Shown here piece after piece: positions 45,267 through 58,000 of a stretch of 64,000 nucleotides of DNA. Every line of letters begins with the position of its first letter. The stretch's first letter is position 1. Location of the stretch: positions 17,985,294 through 18,049,293 of the forward strand of contig JAAALK010000284.1 in NCBI GenBank assembly GCA_019279435.1, read 5' to 3'. The notes below the pieces were generated by a model, which did not search any database, was not told the origin of the DNA, and was given only the letters and a program-made list of their open reading frames with translations. The stretch comes from Zizania palustris. Lineage: Eukaryota; Streptophyta; Magnoliopsida; Poales; Poaceae. A program made the position numbers and the translations under genes.

Positions 45267-46575
45267 CTAGCCTTTCTTTAATCTTAGAACGCAACCTGTT
45301 AAAAGCTAGATCCGCCAAATCTCCTTTTGAAATATTGAGACTAAAACATCGGTTTTTGATGTCTCTAAAGCACTTGACATACTCAGAGACATTCTCGCTA
45401 GATTTCTGTTTGACCGATGTCAAGTGTGAAAGTCTAAGTTCCATCTCGCTCGTATAAAAATAGTCATGGAACTTTTGTTCTAATTGGGCCCATGTTTGGA
45501 TGGAGTTCGGCGGGAGTGTCGAAAACTAGGTGAAGGTGGTGCCGGATAGTGAAAGAGAAAACAGTCTAAGTTTTAATGTGTTAGACCCACTAGCTTCTCA
45601 ACACTGTGCTAAGAACTGGCTGATATGCTCTAGTGTGGTCTTGTTACCCTCGCCGTCGAATTTGGTGAATTTAGGGACTCTATAGCTGCGAGGGTAGGGT
45701 ATGGTGTTGAAGTGATCGGGGTACAGCTTTCGGCAAACCCTAGCCCGATCCCGAGGCGCGAAGCCGGTACACTCTCTGAATTGCACGTGGATTTTCTCCT
45801 CAATGTCATCTTGACCTCCTACCTATACGTGTCTCTCATGCGGGGGTGCGACACGTGGCGGTATGTCGGCGTGTCGGCCGCAAGGCTCCTCCTCCCGTGC
45901 GGGTTCAGGGTACACGACGTGCTCAGGACTATGCTGGTACGTAGGAGCGTGCGGCGCAGGCAACGCGGGAAAATCTAACGTAGACGTAGGTGGAGGCGGC
46001 ACATAATAAGTAGGGTTAGCTTGGCCGTAAGTGTAGTGACCTATCTCGGCTGTAGATGTTGAAGCTGGAGACGTGATAGCTTTGCCGGTACTACCATTAG
46101 TTCTGCTGTAAATACGATTTATCGGGGGTACGCTAGAAATTGGAGTTGGAGGTACGACCTCGGTAAAGCTGGACCTTCTAAACATTGCCTCCACCTGAGA
46201 GCTAACTACTGAATCTAGATGGTTGGTTAGCGAAGTGCTAATAGCTTGATCTACAGATGCAGCTATCTTTTGTTCAATCTCTAAAGAAGATAAAGGAGGC
46301 AACATCGGTGTTACCTGAGTCTGGGCGAGGTCGGGGATGTTGATGTCACGCTTGATGAAGCCCGCACGTGTCTTGATGTAACTCCCGAGCATGAGATCTT
46401 GGAGCTCTTTCATCTTTGTCTCGATCTCCGCCTGACCTTCCTCGGGGATATCTGCAAGGGTTGGCGTCATGATGTTGCGGTTGTCAATCTCTACGCCCCC
46501 CATGGGATCCATTGGCGTTGTAGACGTAGTAGGTGTTGTAGAGGTACTTGTAGCCGATGTATACATACTTGTCAT
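45267..46575 (-). pseudogene. Element E gag, N-terminal part
   Basis: The Tat-type gag starts at a minus-strand ATG at 46575 (MTSMYTSA). The first frame (46575-45823) is Thr/Ser/Pro-rich with a helical stretch (EIETKMKELQDLMLGSY). After a frameshift near 45800 comes YRVPKFTKFDGEGNKTTLEH (45700-45620), then a stop, then the capsid core (SSENVSEYVKCFRDIKNRCF, 45380-45330). The frame is cut at 45262 by element G and resumes at 34053. Confidence 0.85.
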
Positions 46576-46586
46576 GTTGACGTAGT

Positions 46587-46605
46587 CTTCCCCAGCGGAG
46601 TCAAC
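46587..46605 (-). other. Probable primer binding site of element E
   Basis: The minus strand reads TTGACTCCGCTGGGGAA just inside the 5' LTR. From memory, Tat-type elements often have GACTCCGCTGGGGA here, complementary to a tRNA-Arg end. The distance from the LTR (about 8 bases) and the first bases deviate, so this is tentative. Confidence 0.45.
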
Positions 46606-46613
46606 AAAAAGTG

Positions 46614-47944
46614 TGTTGACACTAAAGTGTGCCCCCGTACTTGGGTCAGCTCGATGATCCAAAAGCGCGTGGATACTTAGGGATGAGCCTAAGCGTAACA
46701 CAGCACTGACATCGAGTTCCGACTACCCTTAACAGTGGCAAGGGGGTGGAGTCGCTAGGTAATCAGATCACAAATGCAATAATCCAATTAGCCGAAATAT
46801 ATAGATAAAATGAACCAATCAGCCGAATGGATCCAGATTGGTTCGGAGGCCTTGTGCGAAGGGTGCGCCGAAGGTAGCCTTAGGCGTTCGGATTAATCTG
46901 ATCAAAGACAGGCTTCGGACAGATCGTGACGCGAAATCGCCTCCAAACGGCAGAGTTCGGTGCGAAGCCTCTGACACGACAAAATCCAACGTGTGACGTC
47001 GGTACAACGTAGTCCGATGCGGAGCACTCTGATGCAACAAAGTCTGATGTGAAGCGTTCTGGCGTGACTCCGGCGCAAAGCAACCCTGATGCGAAGTAGC
47101 TCTGGTGCACAGGATTTGACCAGACCGATAACAGCGTGATGATTCTGGCACGGTCGTATGAAGTAGAGACTTTGCTGAAGGGTGCTCTGGCAGCCTCCGA
47201 AACCAGCTTCCTAGATCTAGAAACCTTCAGCGAAGGGGGCTCCGAACGTGAAACCTGCAGCAAACGAAGATCAAGTGCCAATTCAGCCTAGAGATCGAAT
47301 TACAAAGTGTTGCAGTATACAAAATGAAGGTAGCAATCTGTTACATAGATTAACGGATGGTTCACAAGCAAGCCAATAGGGTAATAGCAATCTGTTACGT
47401 AGATCACAGGCGAACCAACAAGGCTTACCACTGTTACAGTGTGGCCGACGGAGGGCTTCCAACGCAAACCCACGAAGGTGTACGGAAAGGTAAAGAAAGT
47501 AAAAGTACGGTTCAAAGCTAGAGCTTTGTGATTGATCTGTGTTGGGGGTCCTATGAACCGGCCTCACCCATGTATTTATACAGGCTAGTCTTCTTATCTC
47601 TAACTCTAATCTGATAAGATTTAGCCTAATCAAGATTAGAGATAAAAACAACCAGAATCTTTGTCGGACTCCATATCCGAAGCCTACCCAAAGTGGGCCT
47701 TCAGCGGGCCCACCGAAGGGTGCTCCTCGGGCCGAAGCTTCGGCGAAGCAGGCCACCGAAGGGGCCTCCGGGCCGAAGCCAGCCCACGGAGCAGGCCGCT
47801 AAAAGGCCTTCGAGGCCCCATGCAGGTGGGCCTCCGGCACTTTAGGGGTTTGGCATGTACCATGACTTGTATATTTTTGGCCCAAATTACCAAAATTGAT
47901 ATTTTGATAATCTTGGCCATTAATGCCATTTTTTGCTATCAACA
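46614..47944 (-). repeat. 5' LTR of element E
   Basis: This 1331-bp partner of 15859-17238 has the same termini TGTTGACA...TATCAACA and a TATA-like minus-strand TATAAATACA at 47571-47580. About 50 bp shorter than the 3' LTR because of small deletions, for example near 47400. Confidence 0.92.
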
Positions 47945-48999
47945 GAGGGCAATACCAAGAGACAACATCTTGAAAAATTACATAATAGACCTCGACCTGT
48001 GAGATTGAGTTCCTTGGGAGATGTGTTTGTTTCTTTCTTTATAGAGGTTCCAACTGGTAGAAATGAAGATGCCACCAAGGGCACGTTAGCGAGATTTCAT
48101 GGTAGAGCAGGAAATTAGCCACCATTGGGAGATAATGGAGCTAACCTGAGAGAAACCTAGGGCAGCTTGCTAGATAGAAATAAGCCACCACACCTGTTTC
48201 ACAAAGACACAATTGAAGAGGAGATGGACCACAGTTTCATCTTCTTAGTTGCATAAGCTGCAACATTTGAGTTGGAGTGGACATGCAGTGGACAATACGA
48301 AGCTAGTTGGAGTTATGCAACTCAAATTCGATGGACTTGCTTTTTCTGGTCACCATGCGGAACAGATTGGGGGCTAAGTCTTTTAGGGCACACCCATTGA
48401 GCTAACGGGAGCTTTAGAAGCAAACTTTGTCGCATTTCCCAATCAAGATTTCTATTGAAGCCACAAAAAGATCTTTATTCGTGGAGTCTAGAGGTAGAGA
48501 GATGTCCTTCCAAGGCCACCGGAGGCACAAGGCCCACCTAAAAAGGGATAATTCTACACTCCAAACCCACCTTGGGATTTTGGGGTGCAGATCTCCGACC
48601 AATCGACGAGACAGTGGCTAACCGAGATCTCCTTTGCCCCTTTATAGAAAAAAGCCCTTTAAAGCTTGTTGATACATCTTAGCACCCACTAAGGGGTCTG
48701 AAGGGCAGAGATGTGGTAGATAGGAATTTTCAAAAGCATCATCTGGATCAAAGTAAGTCACTCCTAGGAGGATAGGAGTTTTCCATTCCATCCTTTAAGC
48801 ATACCTCCTATCTTATCAATAAGAGGTTGGTATTCAATCCTTCGAAGCTTTCTATGGTGAAGCGGGAGGTCAATGTAACAACAAGGGAAGCTTCCCCACT
48901 TTGCGCTAAGGGACTCCTGAAGTGGAGCCAACCTCTAGCCTTCACATTGGATGGGGAAATTTCTATCTAGGTGAAGTTTGTAACAAGGCTGGTAGCCTT

Positions 49000-50057
49000 T
49001 CTAAAATAGTCGAGGATGGCCTAAAGGTTGAGGAGGTCTTTCTGCTTTGGAGAAAGGAATATGGCGGCATCATTTGCATAAAGGAAGGAATGGGAGTTTC
49101 TCTAGTTTAAGGGAAAGGGTGAAATAATTGTGGCTTCCATCGCCTGATCTAGGAGCTTCTACAACGGGTCAATTGCCAACATGAAAAGTAGAGTCATAAG
49201 TGGATCTCATTGGCAAAGGCCATAATGATGAACTATGTGTTTTCTAGGGTGCCCGATAAGAATGACCTGAGATGATAATGTAGACAGAAGCATACAAATC
49301 CAATTTCTCCATCTCATTCCAAAACCTCGCCTTTCAAGGAGCTCCACTAAAAATTCATAACTCACCGAATTGAACGCTTTAATGATGCCTAACTGGGTGA
49401 ACAAGGCTAGAGTTTTTATAGAATGAAGCATATTGAGCATGTGTTGAACCCAGATGAATTTGTCATGAATGGCCCTTTTTTAATGAAGGCACTCTGGCAA
49501 GAGGAAACCAACTCATTGAGGCACTTGGCTAGTCAGGATGCAAGCACTTTTATGATAATCTTTGTCATGGAATTCATGGGGTTGATCAGCCGATAGTCAC
49601 CAACCATCGAGCGACTCATTTTTTAGGAAGAACAATGATATGCCCAGTGTTGAGAAGCCTAAATTTTCAAAGCCTAAGGTCATAAAACTAGGAAAAGGCG
49701 GCCAAAATGTACCCTTTTATCAGATACTTCAAGACTCAGAAAAACTTTAAGGTGGAGCCATTTGGCATGGTGCTTTTTCCGGCTTGAGTTCAAAAACTTC
49801 TTGCTTAATTTCTTATTCCGAGAAAGGGAGCTTAAGATCACTAAGGACATGTATAGGGAGGTTGAGGGACTCCTAATTGAAGGAGAGTTGGCAAGGGGAT
49901 TTCTTCCAAGGGAGCCTTTGAAGTGTGCGGTGATGATGTCCTCCTTCTCCTCTTTAGAGGTAGCCATGCTAGTCTCACATTGGAGGAAAGGGATATAATT
50001 ACAACGATGATGTTCATTTGCTTTAAGGTAGAAGAAATGAGTATTGGTGTCCCCCAC
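49000..50057 (-). pseudogene. LINE reverse transcriptase core
   Basis: This is the best-preserved part of the LINE, in two short open frames on the minus strand. 50057-49680 carries the region before RT (GDTNTHFFYLKANEHHRCN). 49440-49207 carries the palm motif (IIKAFNSVSYEF, LERRGFGMRWRNWI). Between them, motifs resembling the plant L1 RT 'fingers' occur with stops. The YADD-type box near 49080 reads YAND. It is not functional. Confidence 0.82.
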
Positions 50058-50195
50058 CCTTAAAAAATTTGACGCGAGCGCTACTGAAGCCTTATCTTGT
50101 CCATCATTATGAGCCCAAGGAGCGTATGCTTGAGCTAGGACTGCAACGAGGTCTCCCCTATTGAAAGAGGCCTAAGCTCCTTTGTCTTGCAGTGT

Positions 50196-50905
50196 TCGAA
50201 AAGGCACCATTAGGTGCCGCCTAGGTGGCCGATAGGTGTTGGACGCCACCCTAGTGTCGTGCGGAGGGCATAGGCACTAGCTTGGGCAGTCAGGGCACCT
50301 AGGCAGGTCAACTATGGCCTGGGTGGTTGACCGTGATTCCTAGGAGCTCTAGGCGGTAGCGGCGCCTAGTCATGCACCCAACAGCTCAAGGGTCCACGCA
50401 CACAATGACAGTTAGGGTTCCATCGAGCATCGCTGACGCTAAGCCTGCTGCCCATCGTTTGTCGACCGTCGCTCGCCGTCGGTGACTACGCTCGGCCGAG
50501 CGGCCAAAACCGAAGGAATGTCAGGGCAAGGACGACAAGAGAAGGGAAGGTGCAAGCATGGCCGGAGGGGAAGATGGTGGGGAGGTAAGAGGAGAAGGAG
50601 AAGAGCCTAGACTATGAAGAAAAGGAAAGACCGGGGGAAAGGGCATCGTAATAAAAGCTAGAGGGGAAAAGCATCTCCTGGGACTCTGGTAGGGCGCATG
50701 GGACTCCGGGAGAACATATAGCTGGGCGCCTAGGAATTCGGGGAATGCAGGAACAATAGCTAGGAATGCATGAATACAGGAAAATTAATGCTAGGAATGT
50801 AAGAAAAAGATTAGAGCTAGGCGACACCATGGCGCCGCTAGGCACTAGCAGGCACCAGGTCGCCGCCCGACTAATGCCTAACACCTACATGAACAATGCT
50901 ACCCT
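50196..50905. mobile_element. Probable small DNA transposon inserted in the LINE
   Basis: A block of about 700 bp interrupts the LINE linker region. Its edges are rich in GGCGCCTAGGCGG-type motifs in opposite orientation: AGGTGCCGCCTAGGTGG at the left, GCGCCGCTAGGCAC...GCCTAACACC at the right. The ends are weakly inverted: CAGTGTTCGAAAAGGCACC on the left, CATTGTTCATGTAGGTGTT on the minus strand at the right. No clean TSD was found, so class (hAT-like or MULE-like) is open. No ORF is supported. Confidence 0.5.
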
Positions 50906-51489
50906 GTCTAGCTAAAAGATTATTTTTGTGGCCACCATGGATTGAAGTCGGATGTCTTCGATGTGGTTTGAGATCCATCGTTTGAGGCACCGCGTTGTAT
51001 GGAGGAGGCGAGATAAAATAGTGTGGAAGGCATCAGTGGAGGGTGATTGCTTTGCCCAAACGTCTTGTACCACCTCTTTGAAGCCCTCCATTTTCATCTA
51101 GAAATGTTCTAGTCTGAAGGAACTGAAGGTTAAAGGAACATCATCTACTAGCAGGATTAGAGGACAATAATCGGATGAATGAGAAGATAAGTCTTGTAGA
51201 AAACATCTTTGGAAAAGGGCATCCCAATCATGAGTGTAGCAGAAGCAATCAATTCTTGTCATTGTGGGTGAAGTTGTCTATGGTAACTTTGAAGGCTCCC
51301 ATCAAATGCCTATTGAGGTTAGGGGTACTTTTGTCTTAGATTTGGTAGATTAGATTGAAATCCCAAAAAACTAGCCATGGCACTTGAACCTGAGAGCCCA
51401 ACTACCTTAATTCGTGAAGAAAGACCAACTTATCTGATTCAGCCTAAGGGCACGCCGTGAATTGCCAAGATTTATGGTCCAATCTCGAG

Positions 51490-52219
51490 GTCAATAAGGG
51501 CCATATACTATCTTCAGTTTTTATTTTTTATTTTTCTTTATTTTCTATGTTTAATTTTTTATGATAATTATTGAAGTTCGGGTGATTTACCACTTTAGAC
51601 TTATATACCTCTTATATGCTTGTAAACTCGTTAATTACAAAATATACAAAATACAAAATATGTATATAGTCTTGATACTTTTTTCCATTCATCCCTGCCT
51701 ATCTAATTTGGTTTCTCATCCAATTTAATATTGTTTTATCAACAATTAATTAGGTATTTTCACTGTATTTTACTTTATCTCACATTCTCATTTTTATTGT
51801 CACTGTAGTTGGACCAACAGAATAATAACATAGATGATGAGTGTGATATGGAGGACTTAGCAGAAAACACGTAGGTGAAGGATTGAATGATAAAAGTTGG
51901 AACTTTGAATTATTTCTATTTGGAAACTATGTATTATGATTTATGAGTTGATATTTGTTACTATATGTTCTGATATATTTTTGATCCATATCAATGTACA
52001 TTCCTTACTCAAATCATATTTTTTAATACTATTCACTTCCGTTTTCATGAATGGATTGATAAGTACATGTCTAAATCTAAATCTATTGATTGTGCTCAAT
52101 ATATTAAATTGAATATAAAACAGTTGCGGCAATGCCAAAAACCAAAAATGCATAGGTGGCACTGAGCATCTCTCAAAAGGCAAAAGGATAAATTATGGAG
52201 TTTCGCAACCTAAAGTTTT
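51490..52219. other. AT-rich stretch without recognised gene
   Basis: No ORF is supported. At 51808 a possible 3' splice site (TTTATTGTCACTGTAG) precedes a short acidic frame (NNNIDDECDMEDLAENT, 51821-51871) ending in TAG. It could be a last-exon relic of a transposase but is too short to assign. Confidence 0.35.
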
Positions 52220-53372
52220 CTAAATTTCTTTCTCTTCAGTAGGTAAGGCCTAAAAAAGGACTCAAAAATATGAATATATTTTTTCTATAAATTTTGGTTC
52301 AGGTACTTGCAGTTCCAATTTCACGTATTTCAATTTAAATTCCACAAATACACATAATGAATTAAAATAGTAAACTTACCTAGAAAATTACCAGATTTTT
52401 ATCATAGTGTCTATGTATAATATAATGACAACATGAGAAGTCTCATATGTTTCATACTTTATTTGAGTTTTTAGAATTAAAAAACCATTAAGCCCCACAT
52501 TAGCGATCGAGTGTCGTAATATATATTTTTCAAAATTTCTTTAAATTTAGTGTATAATAACTAAATATTACTCAAAAACATAAATATGAATTTTCTATAA
52601 ATTTTTGTGTATTATTTTAGGTACTTGTAGTTCAAATTTCACATATTTCAATTTAAATCCAAGAAACACAATTAATGAGTTGAAAATAGCAAGTGGATCT
52701 AGAAAAATACAAAACAAATTATATGGAATGATATATGTTTTATTTTTATTATAAAAAAGTTTCAAGTTCAAACAAATATTTAACCATCGATTTACTTTCA
52801 ACCATAACCTATTCCATCTCAAAACACCAATTCATTTCAAGAGAATCTCAAGTTTCTTTACATCCTTTATCACAACTTTCTTCAAATATTTTCAAATTTT
52901 TATCATAGTATCTACATATAATATCATAACACCATGATAAGTATTGTATTTTTATACTTTATTTGATTTTTTAGAATTAAAAAACCATTAAGTTTCACAT
53001 TACCGATCGAGTGTTGAACATAGATTTTTTAAAATTTCTTTAAATTTAGTGGATAAGAACTAAAAATGGACACAAGATAATGAATATGATTTTTTCTATA
53101 AGTTTTAGAGTATTATTTTAGTTACTTGCCGTTCAAATTTCACATATTTTAATTTAAATATTAGAAACACAATTAATGAGTTAAAAATAGCAAATGGATC
53201 TAGAAAAATATAAATATTTTATATGGAATGATATATATTTTATTTTGATTATAAAAATTTTTTGAAGTTCAAACAAATATTTAACCATCAATTTACTTTC
53301 AACCATAACATGTTCCTTCTCAAAGCTCTAATTTCTCCCAAGAGGATCTCAAGTTTCTTAACATCTTGTATG
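52220..53372. repeat. AT-rich tandem repeat of about 499 bp
   Basis: The marker AAAATTTCTTTAAATTTAG occurs at 52532 and again at 53031, a 499-bp period. A partial, diverged unit precedes it (from 52220, about 310 bp with an internal deletion) and a partial unit follows to 53372. Shared landmarks per unit are GGTACTTG.AGTTC, ATTTCACATATTTCAATTTAA, AATTAATGAGTT, GGAATGATATAT, TTTTTATCATAGT and AAAAAACCATTAAG...GATCGAGTG. No coding capacity is seen. The family is not recognised. Confidence 0.85.
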
Positions 53373-55029
53373 ATAAATGTGGGACCGAAAGTAGCGACCA
53401 GAGGGGGGTGAATGGGCGCCTAAAAATTCTTTCGAATCAATGGCCTGCTCCCAATACCCAACGCTCCTCTAAAGACTGAACAGCAAAGAATGAACAGATA
53501 GCCTAAGTCTAAAGCTATCTAGCCTAGAAGCAACTGTTGATAAATCAGAGAAACACAAAAGCAGAGCTACCAGACAGATAGATAGAATACTCAAGACATG
53601 GCTAGACAAATTTCTCAGTAAAGCAATCTAGGTACACTATGAGTGAGAAGAGAAGTTACTGTTCAAATCTGTCTCCTGTTCAAAACTCGGCGAAGCATGC
53701 TTCGCCTGTCGAGATTTGCTTCGGAGGTCGAAGCCTGCTTCGTTGGGCGAAGCCTGCTTCGAAGGTGAGGACGAAGTTTGTTGAAGGCTGTTGTAACAGG
53801 AGTCGAAGGTTTGGTGTCTATACTAGTTCGAGTGTCACTGAGAGCGAAGTATGACAGAGTCGGAGCCTGCTTCGAAGAGTGAACTTCGAAGGCTAGGCTT
53901 CGAACAGAGCTTCGAACAAGCACACAAAAGCAAACAACCTTCGAAGGGGTAGCGAAGCTTGACACGTGACAGAGAAACCAAAATCGAAGCCTATACTCTA
54001 CCTTCGATCAAACACCTCAAGACCTTCGGAACAGACAGCTGCAAACACTGAGCGAAGTCTATCAGTGAGAATAGCTTCGAAGCTAACTCTGAAGCCTGAC
54101 GAAGTATTCACTTCGAACAGCTCGACTCTGAGAACACCTTCGCAAAGACTGTCGAGGTATGTGAGGCTGATAGAGTGCAAAGCGTACTTCGAAGCTAGAA
54201 ACACAGTACAAAAATGAAGCCGAAGTTCAAACGAAGCCTTCGTGGATGTCAGATCGAAGCCTGCCTCACGGAGCTGAGGGACTTCGAATAGAGAGAAGGG
54301 GCTTCGCCAGAAACAGCCAAAAAAGGTATTCAGTCTTGTCTGCTTCGATCAAAAAGCTACGCAGAAAAAAACCAAAGCCTGAGTACTATTGTATTGTTGC
54401 TACAGTGTAGTAGTACTACTTGCAACTAGTATGAACTAGTACTCCTCTCGTGAAGAACACAACGAAGCATCCAGAGAAGCATTAACTTAGGAACAAACTG
54501 GACACACGCAAATCAAAACTTCACGGCTTGCACATGAAACGCTGCACACTCAAAACGCAGGAACAGAAACTTCCACAATCGTGCGGAGACAAGATGAACT
54601 CACGGTGAACAGAGGGAAGCTTCCTGGCGGCGCACAAACAGGGGAGAGAACAGGGAACCAAGAGAATAAAAATGACCCAAATGATTGAAAAGTAAATACT
54701 GGAAGGGTAGTCCAACCCTAGGGATTGGGGCCCTATTTATAGGCTGCCCAATGGCCTAGAATATTCCACCAGCCCCTTAGGGTTTTTACAGACGCTAAAA
54801 TAAAGGAAAAGACTCAATTGCCCTTAGGAATTTTTACAGACACGACTGACCGACTGTGGGCCTAGAGATACCGATGACTTATCCGGAAGCTAAGCTTTCG
54901 TAGCAACTACGGCTTCTCTTCTGGACAGTCCGATACAGAATCAATGGTTGTCAGTTTTGCGCCGAAACTGACAAAGCCTCCACCGGCTTTGCACCAGGTA
55001 CCCGGATTGGGCCGGCCCGACTCCGCAGC

Positions 55030-58000
55030 TGTAACACCCCAGAAATTAAAAAGTATTAAAATAAAGAAAAATATTATTTAAATTATTTCTGGATTTAGCT
55101 ATTAAAGGAAAATCATAAAAGAACCCAAATAAAGCCAACAGGGAGAAATACACAAAATCTGGACTTGAGAAATTTATGAGATGAACTAGAGACCAAAATA
55201 TAATTTTAGGAATTTTTACAAATTTTTATCAACAGTGATTCAACCCTTAAACAAATAAATGAATTACATGAATTATTTTAAATCAGAAAACAATTTTAAT
55301 CCTCAATGGGCCTCAACCTCGAATTCACCCGGAGCCCGGCCCAATCCAGCATTGAGCCACTGACGAGTGGGACCCGCCTGTCGGCGCGTTCCCCCGCCTC
55401 TCTCTCCCGCCCGCGCCCGCCTGGCCCCACGTGTCAGCCTCCATGCGCTCGCCTTCGCCCACTGACCGCTCGGCCCCGCCTGTCGGCCCTTTCCTTTCCC
55501 GTTCGCCCACTGACAGGTGGAGCCCACCTGTCAGGACCTTCGTCTCCGATGGAAGGGGATCGCCCCCTTCCTTCCTCCCGGCGATCACCTTCGGTTCTCG
55601 CCGCCGGCCACCTCGATTCGCCCGATCCGACCACGGATCACCTTCCCTGGTCACCACCGCACCCTTTCCATCCATGGCCAACGCGGTTTCGCGAGAATGG
55701 AAAGTAACCGAAGCCTTTGGAATGAGATCGCCGGAGAGAGAAGGAAACCTTCGGTTTCCTTCCGTTTAGGCGCCGCCGACGACCCTATAAAAGCCCCTGA
55801 GGACACCGCACTTTGCCCACACCGCTGTAGCCCGAGCCTTAGCCCTCCAGAGCACCTCTGCTATTTTTGTGAGCTCCTCCCCTACTTCAACTCCGGCGAG
55901 CCTTCGCCGTCGCCTCGGACCCCCGCTGCCCTAGCCACCGCCACCGGAGTGATCGTCGACCACCGCCCGTCCTCGTCCACTCCTCCGTTGGCCGTGGACA
56001 CCGCCGGACCGCCGTCGCCGTCGAACACCCGTACGCCCTCCGTCATCTACGCTCGCCGCCGGTCACCTCCAAGCCCCCATCATCGCCACCGAAGGTATCA
56101 TCGTGACCCCCTTACTCCCCACGTTCCATTTTTGGCCCTAGCTAGGCCCCTAGGCCCTCGCCGTCGCCGCCGTGGCCGCACCCGAGCCCGCCGTCGCTGG
56201 AGACGAAGGGTAAACTACCCTCGTCACCGCGTGCCGTGCCGGAATCCATCCGAGCCGCACGATCCCGAACGAACGGTCCAGATTAGATCCAGTGGGGATC
56301 TAATCTGAGCCCTCAGATCCGGTCAAACCGGTATCTTTTAATCTGAGCCGTCAATCTCTATTTAAAAGTTAGACTTAATCTCGTGCGTCCACGTATACCC
56401 TTTCGCCACGTTTTAATCTGGGCCGTCCGATTTCATTAAACCCACTCGCCTCGCATCTAGCCGCTGGATCCAGATCCGACGGTCCAGGTAGCTCGGGTCC
56501 ACGTGCACAGTCACGGGTTCACGGTGAACCTGGTTCACCGTGGACCAGGGACTGTTTTTCAGTTTAACTAAAATCCAGAAAATTGTTTAAACTTTGAAAA
56601 TTCATATCTTGCTCATTTTAACTCCAAATTTCACCATTTAAATTTTGTTAAAACCAGCATATTATTCTCTACATATTAATGCCATAAAAACATTATGTTC
56701 ATGTTACCCAAAATATTCTTAATAAATAAATGAATAAAAACCCCTTAGGATTAAAATTAATAATACAGAAAATAAATTAGGAAAAATCCTAAAAAGTTAA
56801 ACTTCACTGTTTTATGCAAAAACTCAGAATAATAAAATATTACTTCACATAAAAACACCCACAACTATGTATGTTCTTTTATTTGGTGAATTTTATCTGT
56901 TTATTGAATGTATTATTTATTTTTCCGTATCGAGAAGACTACGAGTTCGTCGAGGAGCAGGAGTTCTACCCCGAGGTTCCTCCATCCCCCTTTGCTGATC
57001 AAGGCAAGTCATCGACCACCTCTGTGGAAACAGTTGATCATAATTGAGCCCATGTTTTAATAATTTATCGCTATAACTCATAGGTTAATATTGCATTAGT
57101 CCAATATTCAAGCCTTACACTTATATTTATTAGATCCCCGTCCTTGTGTGCAAACCCAAGCCATGCTTATTGAGCCTTAAACTCCTTGTCACTCTACTAT
57201 AAAAATATTAGCTAGTGCCCAATGTACCGGCACAACTGCTATAGGTTAAAAAGAACGAGTCGTAGATAGCTGGATTCTGTATATGAATTTCCCTGTTATT
57301 CTCGTCTCTGGACTCTGCTGGAGTTGGCTAGGGTATAAGTATGGTGGGTTCCGGGTGCAAGCTCGGGCACTGGTTTGTCGCACCCGGGGCACTATAAGGA
57401 CCGGTCTGCGGGATCTGTTGCAAAGCACTTCTGTACCAACCACAAGTCTAATGGGTAAGTCCTAACTGGAAGTATGGAATACTCCGGCTCGATGCACCAT
57501 AGAGGAGGGGGCAAGGGGCTAGCCTGCGGGCGACTTGTACCGACGAGGCTCAAGGGGGGGTATGGTGGGGCTCCGATGCGTCGGGACACCATATGAAACC
57601 CATAAGAGGGTGCTATTGGGTCGGGGAGGACTATATGGAAGGTTTTGGCACGAGTTCCCGTGTGATGGGTCATCTCGTTACACTTCGGTGTAGGTGATGA
57701 GTGCGTGCCTTGTGGGTACAGTGGTACATCTCTGATCAGAGTAATTTAATCTTTTTGAAAAGCCGAGCCCACGGTCAAGGGCGGGTTGTGTGACTACTCG
57801 CAGTTAGTTTACAATTGTTTGAATGGTCGAGTTATTCATGGCACGTAAGGACTGTTGAGCGAGGTGGGGCTGACTGTACCCCTCGAGTTAGAAGATGATG
57901 ATGCACACACACATGTTTACTTTTCCGTACTAATAAATTGCTCACATTTAAAGCTTTACAATTATGCTGCTTCCGCTAAACTAGCCACTATCTCCCTTGT

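Larger units (their letters stand above)
15859..47944 (-). mobile_element. Gypsy element E, Tat-type, host of F and G
   Basis: A Ty3/gypsy element reads on the minus strand, with TSD GAGGG at 15854-15858 and 47945-47949. Its LTRs (TGTTGACA...TATCAACA) are at 15859-17238 and 46614-47944. Removing nested elements F (19059-29580) and G (34059-45261), each with one TSD copy, leaves about 10.4 kb. The order on the minus strand is gag, protease, RT, RNase H, a second RNase H-like domain, integrase. The second RNase H marks the Tat lineage. Catalytic residues and frames are broken in several places, so it is a dead copy. Confidence 0.93.
47950..51480 (-). mobile_element. Degraded LINE-1-type retrotransposon
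   Basis: Minus-strand remnants appear in L1 order. Endonuclease end (51470-51350): LVFLHELR, GSQVQVPWLVFWDFNLIY. EN-RT linker (51097-50912 and 50160-49900): KMEGFKEVVQDVW, GDTNTHFFYLKANEHHRCN. RT (49600-49000): QLGIIKAFNSVSYEFLVELL, and an active site reading FLYANDAAIF where the family has a second Asp. Zinc-knuckle end domain (48270-48200): CCSLCN...ETVVHLLFNC. There are many stops and shifts. No poly-A tail or TSD was found. The left end abuts element E, and I could not follow the LINE beyond it at 15853. Confidence 0.85.

Noticed and set aside
51941..52183. Minus-strand ORF of 80 codons at 51941-52183
   Set aside because: AT-rich sequence with no recognisable motif or codon pattern; likely chance.
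55306..56308. ORFs of up to 263 codons in a GC-rich region
   Set aside because: They overlap in several frames, lie inside solo LTR I and have no recognisable domain. They are Pro/Arg/Ser-rich shadows.
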